Counted from the stretch's first letter, positions 1 through 6,517 are shown. The stretch: DNA of 15,121 nucleotides from CAYYJM01 sp964471755 (GCA_964471755.1 CAYYJM010000152.1:1-15121), one strand, 5' to 3'. Made by a program: numbers and translations. The notes: generated from the sequence alone by a model not told the origin.

Positions 1-705
1 GCTGGTCTTCTTCAGGCCGCGATGCTCCAGGTAGCGGTTGAACCGCGCCTGGTAGATGGACATGATCGGCCCCAGCCCCATCGACACGGTCGGGAATTGC
101 CAGAAGTGCGGCATCAGCCACGGGTGCGGATAGCTCGACAGGCCGCCCCCCTCGGCCAGTTCACGACGGAAGTTGTCCAGCTGCTTCGTCGTCAGCCGAC
201 CTTCGAGGAACGCGCGCGAGTACATACCCGGCGAGGCGTGGCCCTGGAAGTAGATGTGATCGGGGCCGTCGGGATGGTCGTGGCCCTTGAAGAAGTGGTT
301 GTAGCCGATTTCGTAGAGGGTGGCCGACGAGGCGAAGGTGGAGATGTGACCGCCGATTCCGTGTTCTGCCGTGTTGGCCCGTACGACCATGGCCATCGCG
401 TTCCAGCGTACCAGGCTTTTAATTCGCCGTTCGATCTCGCGGTTGCCAGGGAAGACCGGCTGGCGGGCTACCGGAATCGTGTTGATGTAGGGCGTGTTCG
501 CCGTGAATGGGAACTCGACTCCGCTGCGAACCGCCTTCAGCTTCAGTTGCTGGAGCAGGTAGGCGGCTCGTTCCGGCCCTGCGGTCTGCAATACCGATTC
601 GAGTGAGTCGAGCCACTCCTTCGTCTCCTGGGCGTCGATGTCGCCACCGGTGGCCGGCGTGGTATCGAGGGCCCCGTTGACCCCCTTCTCAAGAACCGAT
701 GCCAT
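1..705 (-). CDS. aceE: Pyruvate dehydrogenase E1 component, homodimeric type (N-terminal part, runs off the left edge)
   Basis: This is the thiamine-diphosphate-dependent E1 subunit that decarboxylates pyruvate and passes the acetyl group to E2 of the cytoplasmic pyruvate dehydrogenase complex. Only the first 235 codons are present. The start is the ATG at 705-703, and the frame is open to position 1. Matches to E. coli AceE recalled from memory run along the whole segment: TKEWLDSLESV, YINTIPVARQPVFPGN, ERRIKSLVRWNAMAMVVRA, GGHISTFASSATLYE, YFQGHASPGMYSRAFLEGRL, QLDNFRRE, GLSSYPHPWLMP and FWQFPTVSMGLGPI. The GGH and FQGH histidines belong to the cofactor and substrate pocket of the family. 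The gene is first in its direction, so E2 and E3 genes could lie beyond the left edge. A G-rich stretch about 10 bases before the ATG is the only ribosome-binding candidate. The identification is firm; the C-terminal two thirds cannot be seen. Confidence 0.95.
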   Translation of the reverse strand, partial: MASVLEKGVNGALDTTPATGGDIDAQETKEWLDSLESVLQTAGPERAAYLLQQLKLKAVRSGVEFPFTANTPYINTIPVARQPVFPGNREIERRIKSLVRWNAMAMVVRANTAEHGIGGHISTFASSATLYEIGYNHFFKGHDHPDGPDHIYFQGHASPGMYSRAFLEGRLTTKQLDNFRRELAEGGGLSSYPHPWLMPHFWQFPTVSMGLGPIMSIYQARFNRYLEHRGLKKTS

Positions 706-766
706 GACAGGAACCCCCTGAGGATGGACAGACCCGCGGATTGTTCGGCGGCGAGATTTACGGTCT

Positions 767-772
767 ATTGTA
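767..772 (-). promoter_or_regulatory. Candidate -10 element of the aceE promoter
   Basis: On the minus strand this reads TACAAT, one base from the sigma70 consensus TATAAT. It lies about 60 bases before the aceE ATG, with no other gene between. No good -35 hexamer lies at 16-18 bases. TGGCCA at 797-792 matches four of six positions, but at a spacing of 19, and it is the centre of a palindrome. A weak or activator-dependent promoter would fit. Moderate to low confidence. Confidence 0.35.
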
Positions 773-784
773 GCAACCCGGAGG

Positions 785-804
785 GGGGGACTGGCCAGTC
801 CCCC
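785..804. repeat. 20-bp perfect palindrome upstream of aceE
   Basis: GGGGGACTGGCCAGTCCCCC is a perfect dyad with no spacer. It sits about 80-100 bases before the aceE start, where the -35 region of the candidate promoter would lie. It could be an operator, a cruciform or hairpin, or one of the REP-like GC palindromes seen elsewhere in the window. The symmetry is seen directly; the role is inferred. Confidence 0.6.
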
Positions 805-1104
805 TCTGGCCCTTCGTAATCCGGCGCACCATCGGTCCGCTCAACCCCTGCTCGGAAACCGGACGGCTCGGCGTATTTTGGCCTTCCACTTCGGCGAAAG
901 TCGCGATATACGCCCGCTCGTCCTGTCGGAGATCGCTGCGGCGAACTCCGGAAGTGCTGCGAATCAATCAGGTTCCGCCAGGTGCTGGGCAAGCGGGAAG
1001 CCGGCACGGTCCCTCTTCGGAGGGGCAGGAGTATCAACCCGCCGGGTCCGTGGTTTCTGGGTCGACCACTCCGGTTGGGGCTTCCTGGTGGAATCTGTGT
1101 CGGA

Positions 1105-1143
1105 CCGGGAGCCGGGCCTCGTGCCCGGCTCCCGGGGATTTTT
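1105..1143. repeat. 13-bp perfect hairpin (REP-like or terminator)
   Basis: CCGGGAGCCGGGC at 1105-1117 pairs perfectly with 1123-1135 around the five-base loop CTCGT. The hairpin lies about 20 bases after the stop of the beta-propeller gene, where a terminator is expected. However, the run of five Ts (1139-1143) follows it only on the plus strand. Read in the gene's own direction this is an A-tract before the stem, with no U-tract after it. It may stop transcription coming from the aceE side, act as a weak terminator through its GC stem alone, or be a mobile REP-like palindrome. The structure is certain and the function open. Confidence 0.65.
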
Positions 1144-1155
1144 GGCCCCACATCC

Positions 1156-2379
1156 TCACTCCGCTGGGAAGCACATCAACTCGCGATCGTCACGCAGCAC
1201 GATCTTACCCGACGCCACCGCCGGCGTCACCCAGGTCTGGATGCCGACCTTCGTCTTCGCCAACTCCTTGAACGCCGTCGGCGACGGCTCCAGCAGGGAC
1301 AGGTTGCCGTAGTCGTCGAGCATCAGCAGCTTGTTGTTCCCCGTCCGAACGAGGGCCGCATGGTACTTGCCGACGTTCTCCCGCGTCCACAAAACCTTGC
1401 CCGACTTCGGCTCGATGCAGTGCAGATTCGACTGAACCGGCGGCAGCAAGCGACCCGTCACCAGGTAGACGTGGTCGCCCACCACTACCGGCGTCGAGAA
1501 GTAGCACGGCAATCCCGGGTCCTTCCACGCCTGCTTCACGGTCACCTTGCCGTCCTTCTCCTGACGCAGCAGGCCGATGATGCCGTAGGTGATCGAACTG
1601 GCCAGGATGTGGTCGCCGACCTTGACCGGTGTCGTGCTGCTTTCGTTGAGGGCATCGACCAGGCCGAACGTCCAGATCGTCTTGCCCGTGGCCGGCTCGA
1701 CGGCCTGGAGCCCCTGCTGCGTGAAGAACAGCACCTCGCGGCCCTTCCCCTGACCATAGACGATCGGCGAGGCATAACTCGCCCCGGCATCGCCGGTCTG
1801 CCAGAGTACCGCGCCAGTCTTCGCGTCGAACGCCACCAGGCTCGCTCCCGGAGCGCCGACGTTGAGGTAGATCCGACCGTCATCGAGCAGGGGCGAGCCG
1901 GACATGCCGAAGAACAGGTTCTTGCCCTTGAACTTCGTCAGCGTGTCCACCTGCCAGAGGCGGGCTCCCTTCTCGGCGTCCCAGCAGGTCAGGATGCCGG
2001 TCGCGCCGTAGGTGTAGAGCTTGCCGTCATGGAACGTCGGCGTCGCCCGCGGGCCGAGCCCGAACGGACTCTTGAACACGCCCCGGTCGTAGGCCTGCTT
2101 CCAGATCTCCTTGCCATCGGCCAGGTTGTACGCGGTGATCTGTTCCTGATCCTTGCCCGGAACGCGCGTGAACAGATAGACACGCTCGCCAGCGACGATC
2201 GGCGAACTGTGCCCGTCGCCGACCTTGAATCGCCAAACGTCCTTCAGATCTCCCTTCCAGGGAGCGACCTTCTCGGACGTTCCGCCGTCCCGGTTCGGCC
2301 CCAGCCACTGCGGCCAATCAGCGGCAGCGACCAGAACGGGCAGAAGCAGCACGAGGCAGAGCAGACGCCAGCGTGGCAT
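1156..2379 (-). CDS. Secreted PQQ-like beta-propeller repeat protein
   Basis: This 407-residue protein has a Sec signal peptide (MPRWRLLCLVLLLPVLVAAA, probable cleavage after residue 20). The mature start contains WPQWLGPNRDG, a motif I associate with planctomycete exported PQQ-like (WD40-type, YVTN-like) proteins. Propeller blades are visible as repeated strand patterns: SSPIVAGERVYLF, ITAYNLADGKEIWK, GILTCWDAEKGARLWQ, LVAFDAKTGAVLWQ, LQAVEPATGKTIWT and LHCIEPKSGKVLW. The recurring AxDAxTGxxLW signature is typical of PQQ-like repeats, but no catalytic quinoprotein dehydrogenase residues can be pointed to, so it is probably a binding or scaffold propeller outside the cytoplasm. A clear AAGGAG lies seven bases before the ATG. 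It follows the small membrane-protein gene by 55 bases on the same strand, so the two may share a transcript. The ligand is unknown. Confidence 0.85.
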   Translation of the reverse strand: MPRWRLLCLVLLLPVLVAAADWPQWLGPNRDGGTSEKVAPWKGDLKDVWRFKVGDGHSSPIVAGERVYLFTRVPGKDQEQITAYNLADGKEIWKQAYDRGVFKSPFGLGPRATPTFHDGKLYTYGATGILTCWDAEKGARLWQVDTLTKFKGKNLFFGMSGSPLLDDGRIYLNVGAPGASLVAFDAKTGAVLWQTGDAGASYASPIVYGQGKGREVLFFTQQGLQAVEPATGKTIWTFGLVDALNESSTTPVKVGDHILASSITYGIIGLLRQEKDGKVTVKQAWKDPGLPCYFSTPVVVGDHVYLVTGRLLPPVQSNLHCIEPKSGKVLWTRENVGKYHAALVRTGNNKLLMLDDYGNLSLLEPSPTAFKELAKTKVGIQTWVTPAVASGKIVLRDDRELMCFPAE

Positions 2380-2434
2380 GAATCGTCTCCTTGTTAGGGA
2401 TACCGGCTACCGACCCAATCATCGAGCGCATCCG

Positions 2435-2623
2435 TCAGTCATGATATCCCTTTCGCTCCCGATCGCTCGGAATGGAGAACAGCAGCAGCACGATACCGGC
2501 CACCCAGCCCCAGGGCCAGAATTTGCCAGCGAACCACAGGGCCGTCGAGATCAGCAGCAATAGCAGGGCCAGGCCGACCTTGAGCCAGACGCTCAGCCCG
2601 GCCCACCACTCGAAGAACTCCAT
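2435..2623 (-). CDS. Small two-helix membrane protein, uncharacterised
   Basis: The product is 62 residues and almost all hydrophobic. Helix one spans about residues 12-33 (LKVGLALLLLLISTALWFAG) and helix two about 36-50 (WPWGWVAGIVLLLF), followed by a charged tail, IPSDRERKGYHD. I chose the ATG at 2623 because GAGGA lies about eight bases upstream; an in-frame GTG at 2638 would add five residues but has no such site. I recognise no family. The aromatic-rich amphipathic start (MEFFEWW) and the helix hairpin suggest an inner-membrane accessory protein. It is first in a possible two-gene unit with the secreted propeller. No other frame here codes convincingly, and the hydrophobic pattern is unlikely by chance in GC-rich DNA. 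Confidence 0.6.
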   Translation of the reverse strand: MEFFEWWAGLSVWLKVGLALLLLLISTALWFAGKFWPWGWVAGIVLLLFSIPSDRERKGYHD

Positions 2624-2650
2624 CGGCCGATTCCTCACGCCGAGTTCCGT

Positions 2651-2674
2651 AAGATAACCTCGCCTCCCGGGTAT
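2651..2674 (-). promoter_or_regulatory. Weak candidate promoter for the small membrane-protein gene
   Basis: On the minus strand, TATCTT (2656-2651) is preceded by an 18-base spacer and then by ACGACA. Each hexamer matches four of six consensus positions. The start point would lie about 20 bases before the ATG at 2623, leaving room for its GAGGA site. The region is shared with the divergent acetyltransferase gene, whose own promoter I cannot place. Tentative. Confidence 0.3.
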
Positions 2675-2718
2675 TGTCGTTCGGGTTCACTCCCGAGTCC
2701 ACAGCAGGAGCCTGCACC

Positions 2719-3276
2719 ATGTCGAGCGAGAAGGACCGGATGCTGGCCGGGGAGCTGTACGATCCGCTCGACCCGGACCTCGTTCAGGCTCGAAACCGGG
2801 CCCGCGACCTGTGCCAGGATCTGAACGGCACGCGCGAGACCGACGTGGACGTTCGCCGACGCATCCTGATCGATCTCTTCGGCCAGGGCGGCGACAGCGT
2901 CTGGATGCAGCCGCCGTTCTTCTGCGATTACGGCTCCAACATCCTGCTCGGTCAGCGGGTCTTCTTCAACTTCAACTGTGTCGTTCTCGATGTCTGCCAG
3001 GTGACCATCGGCGACTTCACCCTGTTCGGCCCGGCCGTGCAGATCTACACGGCGACCCATCCGATGAACGCCGAGTTGCGTCGTCGGCAGGAGTTCGCGA
3101 AGCCGATCCGCATCGGTTCGGACGTCTGGGTCGGTGGCGGAGCGATCCTCTGTCCCGGCGTGACGATCGGCTCGCGATGCGTCATCGGAGCCGGCAGCGT
3201 GGTCACGCGCGACATCCCGGATGGCGTCTTCGCCGCTGGCAATCCCTGCCGCGTGATCCGCGAAATCACCGAGTAG
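2719..3276 (+). CDS. maa: Maltose O-acetyltransferase-like sugar acetyltransferase (left-handed beta-helix)
   Basis: This is a cytoplasmic acetyl-CoA-dependent O-acetyltransferase of the Maa/NodL/LacA family. It has 185 residues, against 183 as I recall for E. coli Maa. The N-terminal Mac domain is clear (KDRMLAGELYDPLDPDL, then RRRILIDLFGQ). The hexapeptide-repeat body includes FFCDYGSNILLG, NFNCVVLDVCQVTIGD, FAKPIRIGSDVWVGGGAILCPG, VTIGSRCVIGAGSVV and PDGVFAAGNPCRVIREI. The catalytic histidine is His114 in YTATHPMN. The start at 2719 is preferred over the in-frame ATG at 2674 because CAGGAG lies eight bases before it and MSSEKDRM matches the family's beginning. The true acceptor sugar cannot be told from sequence; in this family it is often a free glucoside or maltose. 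The downstream gene looks unrelated. Confidence 0.9.
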   Translation: MSSEKDRMLAGELYDPLDPDLVQARNRARDLCQDLNGTRETDVDVRRRILIDLFGQGGDSVWMQPPFFCDYGSNILLGQRVFFNFNCVVLDVCQVTIGDFTLFGPAVQIYTATHPMNAELRRRQEFAKPIRIGSDVWVGGGAILCPGVTIGSRCVIGAGSVVTRDIPDGVFAAGNPCRVIREITE

Positions 3277-3280
3277 GCCA

Positions 3281-3309
3281 TCGACGCCCCATCGCCCGCG
3301 TGCTATCCT
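3281..3309 (+). promoter_or_regulatory. Candidate sigma70-type promoter of the DUF4440-like gene
   Basis: TCGACG (3281-3286) and TATCCT (3304-3309) are separated by exactly 17 bases, with four and five matches to the -35 and -10 consensus. The predicted start is near 3316, about 30 bases before the ATG at 3347. This places the gene in its own transcript, separate from the acetyltransferase. Confidence 0.45.
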
Positions 3310-3346
3310 CGGCCACCAGTTGGCATCCGTCCTGGAGAACGATCGC

Positions 3347-3778
3347 ATGTACCGGAAGCTCCTGGCCGCTCTGCTGCTCAGTGTCCTGTTCACCAGTGCG
3401 GCCCGGCCCGACGCCACGGCTGAGGTGTCAAAGGCGCTGGCCGCTCTCAACGCGGCCTTCGAGAAAGCGGATCTCAAGGCCGTCGTCGGGCTGATGACGG
3501 ATGATCACGTCGCGGTGACTCCGTACTACCCCCGGCCGTTGACGCGAGAAGAGCAGCTGAAATCCCTCGACGACCACAAGCTGACGGAGTACAAGACGGG
3601 TAAAATGAAGTTGCAGCCACTCGGCAGCGAGGTCGTTCTGGTGACCTACGAGGTGACCATTCGCGGCACCTACAAGGGCAAGGCGTTACCGACCCGGAAC
3701 TTCGCCTCGGCGATCTGGACCCGCCGAGGTGGGAAATGGCAGGAGGCCTTCTACCAGGAGACCCCTCTACCCAGGTAG
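3347..3778 (+). CDS. Secreted SnoaL/DUF4440-like (NTF2 fold) protein
   Basis: The product is 143 residues with a Sec signal peptide (MYRKLLAALLLSVLFTSAARPDA; cleavage near residues 17-20). The mature part resembles the DUF4440/SnoaL cone-shaped NTF2 fold. A helix (VSKALAALNAAFEKADLKAVVGLMTDDHVAVTP) is followed by the strands that build the curved sheet, ending with SAIWTRRGGKWQEAFYQETPL, a pattern seen in many DUF4440 proteins. The ATG at 3347 is preceded by CTGGAGAA at a proper distance; an in-frame upstream ATG at 3320 would bury the signal peptide behind nine extra residues. The fold is used both by enzymes and by binding domains, so no reaction can be assigned. Export suggests a periplasmic job. 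Confidence 0.75.
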   Translation: MYRKLLAALLLSVLFTSAARPDATAEVSKALAALNAAFEKADLKAVVGLMTDDHVAVTPYYPRPLTREEQLKSLDDHKLTEYKTGKMKLQPLGSEVVLVTYEVTIRGTYKGKALPTRNFASAIWTRRGGKWQEAFYQETPLPR

Positions 3779-3847
3779 TGTCCCGTGGCATAGGATGTCC
3801 GGGAAGGATGCGAATCTCACCCGGGAGGTACACCGGAGGAACCCGAC

Positions 3848-4528
3848 ATGGAGAAGGGTAGTATCCACGCCGACGCCAAACAGGAGGCGCTCCGATACAA
3901 ATGGATCGAGAGCGAGAAGGCTGGCGTGGATCTGGGCGAAATGGCCCTGCGGCGCTGGGCCCGCTTACACTGGTGGGGCTACCTGCGGGTCCGCTGGTTG
4001 GAGCACCTCCGTGGCGAACGCTTCTGGATCGAGTTGGATCGCGGCGACTTCGGTCTACTCCAGCGCGAGTTCCATGATCAGCCAGTCCTGATCGATCGGG
4101 TTATTGACCGACTCCAGTCGGGCTGGCAGAACCTCGACATCCTGCTCTGGGCCACGGAGTGGGGCATTCCGACGCCGGCGGTCATCGAGATCCTGGCCGC
4201 TCTGGACATCAACAGCCGACGAATCGCTCACCGGTTCGATCAGGCGTTCGCACCGCCGTTGCCGCCACTCGACCCGGACTGGCTGACCTGGAACAACGGC
4301 ACCGTCTCCCGGTTGGCCTGGTGCATTGCTCTGGAGGAGGATCTGGAGGCGCTGCCGATCCTGGGCGACGCCCTGGAAGAGGCCGGCTGCACGGACCGAG
4401 ACATCCTGACCACCTGCCGGGCTGCCGGCCGGGACATCCGCTGGTGGTGGCTGATCGACCTGATCCTGGAGCGTTCCTGGCCCCTGTGGACCCGGCAACC
4501 GCCGGCTTTGATGGGTCCGACGCCGTGA
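3848..4528 (+). CDS. Uncharacterised planctomycete-type protein
   Basis: This 226-residue soluble protein has a strong GGAGGA before the ATG. The N-terminal half contains KWIESEKAGVDLGEMALRRW, HWWGYLRVRWLEHLRG and FWIELDRGDFGLLQREF. The first is reminiscent of short lines fused to many planctomycete proteins. The C-terminal half contains LEALPILGDALEEAGCTDRDIL and a WLIDLIL end. This resembles a recurrent Gemmata-type motif (ALEDAGC ... H/CR ... WxxDLxL) found in a family associated with TIGR02996 repeat-companion domains. I recall this resemblance but cannot verify it here. No catalytic motif, signal peptide or membrane segment is visible. It ends one base before the stop of the convergent 59-residue gene. 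The role is unknown; a lineage-specific interaction module is the most that can be said. Confidence 0.7.
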   Translation: MEKGSIHADAKQEALRYKWIESEKAGVDLGEMALRRWARLHWWGYLRVRWLEHLRGERFWIELDRGDFGLLQREFHDQPVLIDRVIDRLQSGWQNLDILLWATEWGIPTPAVIEILAALDINSRRIAHRFDQAFAPPLPPLDPDWLTWNNGTVSRLAWCIALEEDLEALPILGDALEEAGCTDRDILTTCRAAGRDIRWWWLIDLILERSWPLWTRQPPALMGPTP

Positions 4529-4529
4529 G

Positions 4530-4709
4530 TCAATCCATGTAAACGACGCCGACCTTCGGCTCCGGTTCCTCGCCGCGCTTCAGCTTCTGTCGGGCAACCC
4601 GGCGAGCCTTGCGGATGGTCTTCTGGACGATCTTGCCGCCGGCGTGGGTGTGCATCCCGCTCCGGCAGCGACGACAGCCGCAGAACTTCAGGTGGTTGGG
4701 CATACTCAT
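4530..4709 (-). CDS. Small Cys/His-rich basic protein, putative zinc-binding, coupled to arfB
   Basis: The product is 59 residues: MSMPNHLKFCGCRRCRSG, then MHTHAGGKIVQKTIRKARR, a long basic stretch and an acidic-hydrophobic end, VGVVYMD. Cys10, Cys12, Cys15, His20 and His22 form a compact CxCxxC-x4-HxH cluster suited to a metal ion. The lysine/arginine-rich middle would suit nucleic acid or ribosome binding. Its ATG overlaps the arfB TGA (ATGA, 4709-4706), so translation is probably coupled. GGGAG is better spaced for a second in-frame ATG at 4703, so residues 1-2 are uncertain. I do not recognise a named family. Pairing with a ribosome-rescue hydrolase hints at a translation role, but that is inference. 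Confidence 0.65.
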   Translation of the reverse strand: MSMPNHLKFCGCRRCRSGMHTHAGGKIVQKTIRKARRVARQKLKRGEEPEPKVGVVYMD

Positions 4710-5152
4710 TCTCCCGGAGACCGCCGCGACTCCTTGACGCCCGAGCGGTGCTTCTTGTCCGCCAACCGGCGGCGCTTCGATCCCTTCGACGGTTTCGTCA
4801 CCTTGCGCACCGTCGGCACCACCTGAGCCTGGCGGATCATCTCATCCAGCTTGCCCAGGCAATCCTCGCGGTTGACGGCCTGGTCGCGCGTTTTCTGCGA
4901 CGAGATGACCAGTTCGCCTTCCGTCGTGATGCGATTCTTCTGCTGGATCATGAAGCGCGCCTTGACCGCCTCCGGAAGGGCCTGACTGGCGACGACCTTC
5001 CAGCGGAGGACGGCCTTGCTGGCCACCTTGTTCACATTCTGGCCGCCTGGCCCGCCCGAGGCCACGAAGCTCCATTCCAGCTCCGACTCGGGAATACGGA
5101 TTGTCTCCATTACGCGGCGCTGCTCTTTCCGGGGCACCATCAACTGAAACAT
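4706..5152 (-). CDS. arfB: Alternative ribosome-rescue factor ArfB (peptidyl-tRNA hydrolase)
   Basis: This release-factor-like hydrolase frees nascent peptides from ribosomes stalled without a stop codon. The catalytic GGQ motif lies in SGGPGGQNVNKVASKAVLRW, the classic RF-1 class signature, and the basic C-terminal tail (KPSKGSKRRRLADKKHRSGVKESRR) is the part that enters the empty mRNA channel in ArfB. Its length, 148 residues, is close to the 140 of E. coli. The start is ambiguous. The ATG at 5152 has GGAG seven bases upstream. An internal ATG at 5110 (METIRIPESELEW) better matches the family's beginning and would suit a transcript starting near 5161, as the -10-like TATACT implies. The gene is followed, with a four-base overlap, by the 59-residue Cys/His protein. 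Family identification is firm. Confidence 0.92.
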   Translation of the reverse strand: MFQLMVPRKEQRRVMETIRIPESELEWSFVASGGPGGQNVNKVASKAVLRWKVVASQALPEAVKARFMIQQKNRITTEGELVISSQKTRDQAVNREDCLGKLDEMIRQAQVVPTVRKVTKPSKGSKRRRLADKKHRSGVKESRRSPGE

Positions 5153-5167
5153 CGTTCGACTCCATCA

Positions 5168-5175
5168 AGTATACT
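5168..5175. promoter_or_regulatory. Palindromic -10-like element between divergent genes
   Basis: AGTATACT is its own reverse complement, so TATACT, a good -10 hexamer, is present on each strand at nearly the same place. To the left lies arfB (minus), to the right the alkaline-phosphatase-superfamily gene (plus, start 5230). No convincing -35 hexamer was found for either direction. It could be a shared bidirectional core promoter or a coincidence of eight bases. Confidence 0.3.
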
Positions 5176-5229
5176 CGCATGTCCCCTGATTCCGATCCCA
5201 AACTGATACCGTGCGGGGATGCTATTCTC

Positions 5230-6501
5230 ATGTCCACCTTCGCATCATTCGACCGGCGACGGTTCCTCCAGCGGACCGCCCTGGGCCTCAGTTCCGTAAC
5301 GCTCGGTCTGGCCGGTTGTGACAGGTCCGAGGTACCCCACGAGCCGACGATCGGCGAAACAACCTATCCCGTCGCCCTTGCTCCGGAAGAGACTCTCGGC
5401 GAGCGCAAGCCTTACGAGAAGAAGCCCTTCGTCGTTCTCGTCCGGTTCGGTGGCGGCGTCCGTCGCCTGGAAACGATCGCTCACCCGGACAGGACGCACT
5501 GCCCGTTCATCTACCACGAACTGGCGGGCAAGCACGGTCTGCTCTACAAGAACGTCGAGATCACCAGCGCTCCGGGCATCGACACGAGCCACGGTCAGGG
5601 AACGCTCTACCTGATCACCGGCAAGTACCATCACTATGAGGACATCTCGAGCCGACCGTTTTCCGATCGCTTCGTGCCGGTCGTGCCGACGGTGTTCGAG
5701 TATCTGCGCAAGACGTACGACATTCCGATGCACCAGGCTCTGATCGTCAACGGCGAGGACCGCATCGGCGAGGAGTTCTACACCTTCTCGAACAACCACC
5801 TCTTCGGCGTGAATTACAAATCCACGGTCCTGAGCCTGTTCCGCTTCAAGGCTTACAAACTGCGGCAGGAACTGGCCCGAACCGATCTGACCGAGAAGGA
5901 GCGTGAGCATCTCGAAAAGGACCTCGACAGGATGGAGAGCCGGGACTACCGGACGCCGGACACGCCCTTCGCGTCGTCGCCGGAGCTGGACGCATTCTGG
6001 GCACGGTGGCTGGCCTACTACGGCAAGAGCGGCCTGGTCAATCCGCGCGGCGATCGGCTCCTGACGACCCTGTCCCTGTGGGCGCTGAAGCACCTCCGAC
6101 CACGGCTCCTGATGATCAACTATCAGGATCCCGACTACGTCCACTGGGGGCCGGCCCACTTCTACACGCGGGCCATCTCGATCATCGACGACGGCGTCCG
6201 CGAACTGTGGAACGCCGTCCAGATGGACGAGGAGTACCGCGACAACACCGTCTTCGTGATCGTGCCCGACTGTGGCCGTGACAACAACCTGGCGATGTCC
6301 GTGCCGTATCAGCACCACTTCAACTCGCGATGCTCGCACGAGATCTTCGCGGTGATCGCGGGGCCCGGGCGGTTCGTGCCGCAGTCGCCGAAGCTGTACA
6401 CGCGACGAGAGGAGCAGACGAGCGTGGCCGCCACGGTCGGCGAACTGATGGGCTTCACGACACCCCTGGCCGAGGCTCCGTCCCTGTTCCGAAACGCCTG
6501 A
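5230..6501 (+). CDS. Exported alkaline-phosphatase-superfamily protein with altered metal motifs
   Basis: The product is 423 residues. Its start carries a twin-arginine signal (FDRRRFLQRTALGLSSVTLG) ending in a lipobox, LAGC30, suggesting a Tat-exported lipoprotein. The start at 5230 is chosen because the Tat signal follows at once; the frame extends upstream to 5101 without one. The C-terminal half has the superfamily's metal-site signatures: D303-Y-V-H305 followed by Y..AI..IDDGVRELWNAVQ, then VIVPDCGRDN (residues 344-352) and HHFNSRCSHEIFAVIAGPG. The usual DHG is DCG here, and the first strand (VLVRFGGG, 69-76) lacks the expected acidic metal ligand. A T/S nucleophile could be in DTSHGQGTLYLITG (118-131). 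The enzyme may be diverged or inactive; substrate unknown. It is 16 bases upstream of the membrane-protein gene, so probably in an operon. Confidence 0.7.
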   Translation: MSTFASFDRRRFLQRTALGLSSVTLGLAGCDRSEVPHEPTIGETTYPVALAPEETLGERKPYEKKPFVVLVRFGGGVRRLETIAHPDRTHCPFIYHELAGKHGLLYKNVEITSAPGIDTSHGQGTLYLITGKYHHYEDISSRPFSDRFVPVVPTVFEYLRKTYDIPMHQALIVNGEDRIGEEFYTFSNNHLFGVNYKSTVLSLFRFKAYKLRQELARTDLTEKEREHLEKDLDRMESRDYRTPDTPFASSPELDAFWARWLAYYGKSGLVNPRGDRLLTTLSLWALKHLRPRLLMINYQDPDYVHWGPAHFYTRAISIIDDGVRELWNAVQMDEEYRDNTVFVIVPDCGRDNNLAMSVPYQHHFNSRCSHEIFAVIAGPGRFVPQSPKLYTRREEQTSVAATVGELMGFTTPLAEAPSLFRNA

Positions 6502-6517
6502 GCGCGGAGGCATCACG

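Larger units (their letters stand above)
706..1104. other. Gene-free stretch between the beta-propeller gene and aceE
   Basis: Together with the hairpin at 1105-1135 this makes a 450-base gap between two minus-strand genes. The open frames that cross it are rich in Pro, Arg and Gly, lack recognisable domains and have no convincing ribosome-binding site, so I call none of them. The only structure I see is the aceE -10-like element, the palindrome at 785-804 and the 1105-1135 hairpin. A gap this long in a tightly packed region suggests regulatory DNA or a decayed gene. Confidence 0.5.

Noticed and set aside
765..1151. A 128-codon minus-strand frame in the 706-1155 gap
   Set aside because: Pro/Gly/Arg-rich without domain, and it reads through both palindromes; no ribosome site at its start.
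982..2397. A 471-codon plus-strand open frame opposite the beta-propeller gene
   Set aside because: It mirrors the minus-strand gene in a high-GC codon phase, has no domain, and the product is Arg/Gln/Leu-rich in the way of shadow frames. The opposite strand has a signal peptide and propeller repeats.
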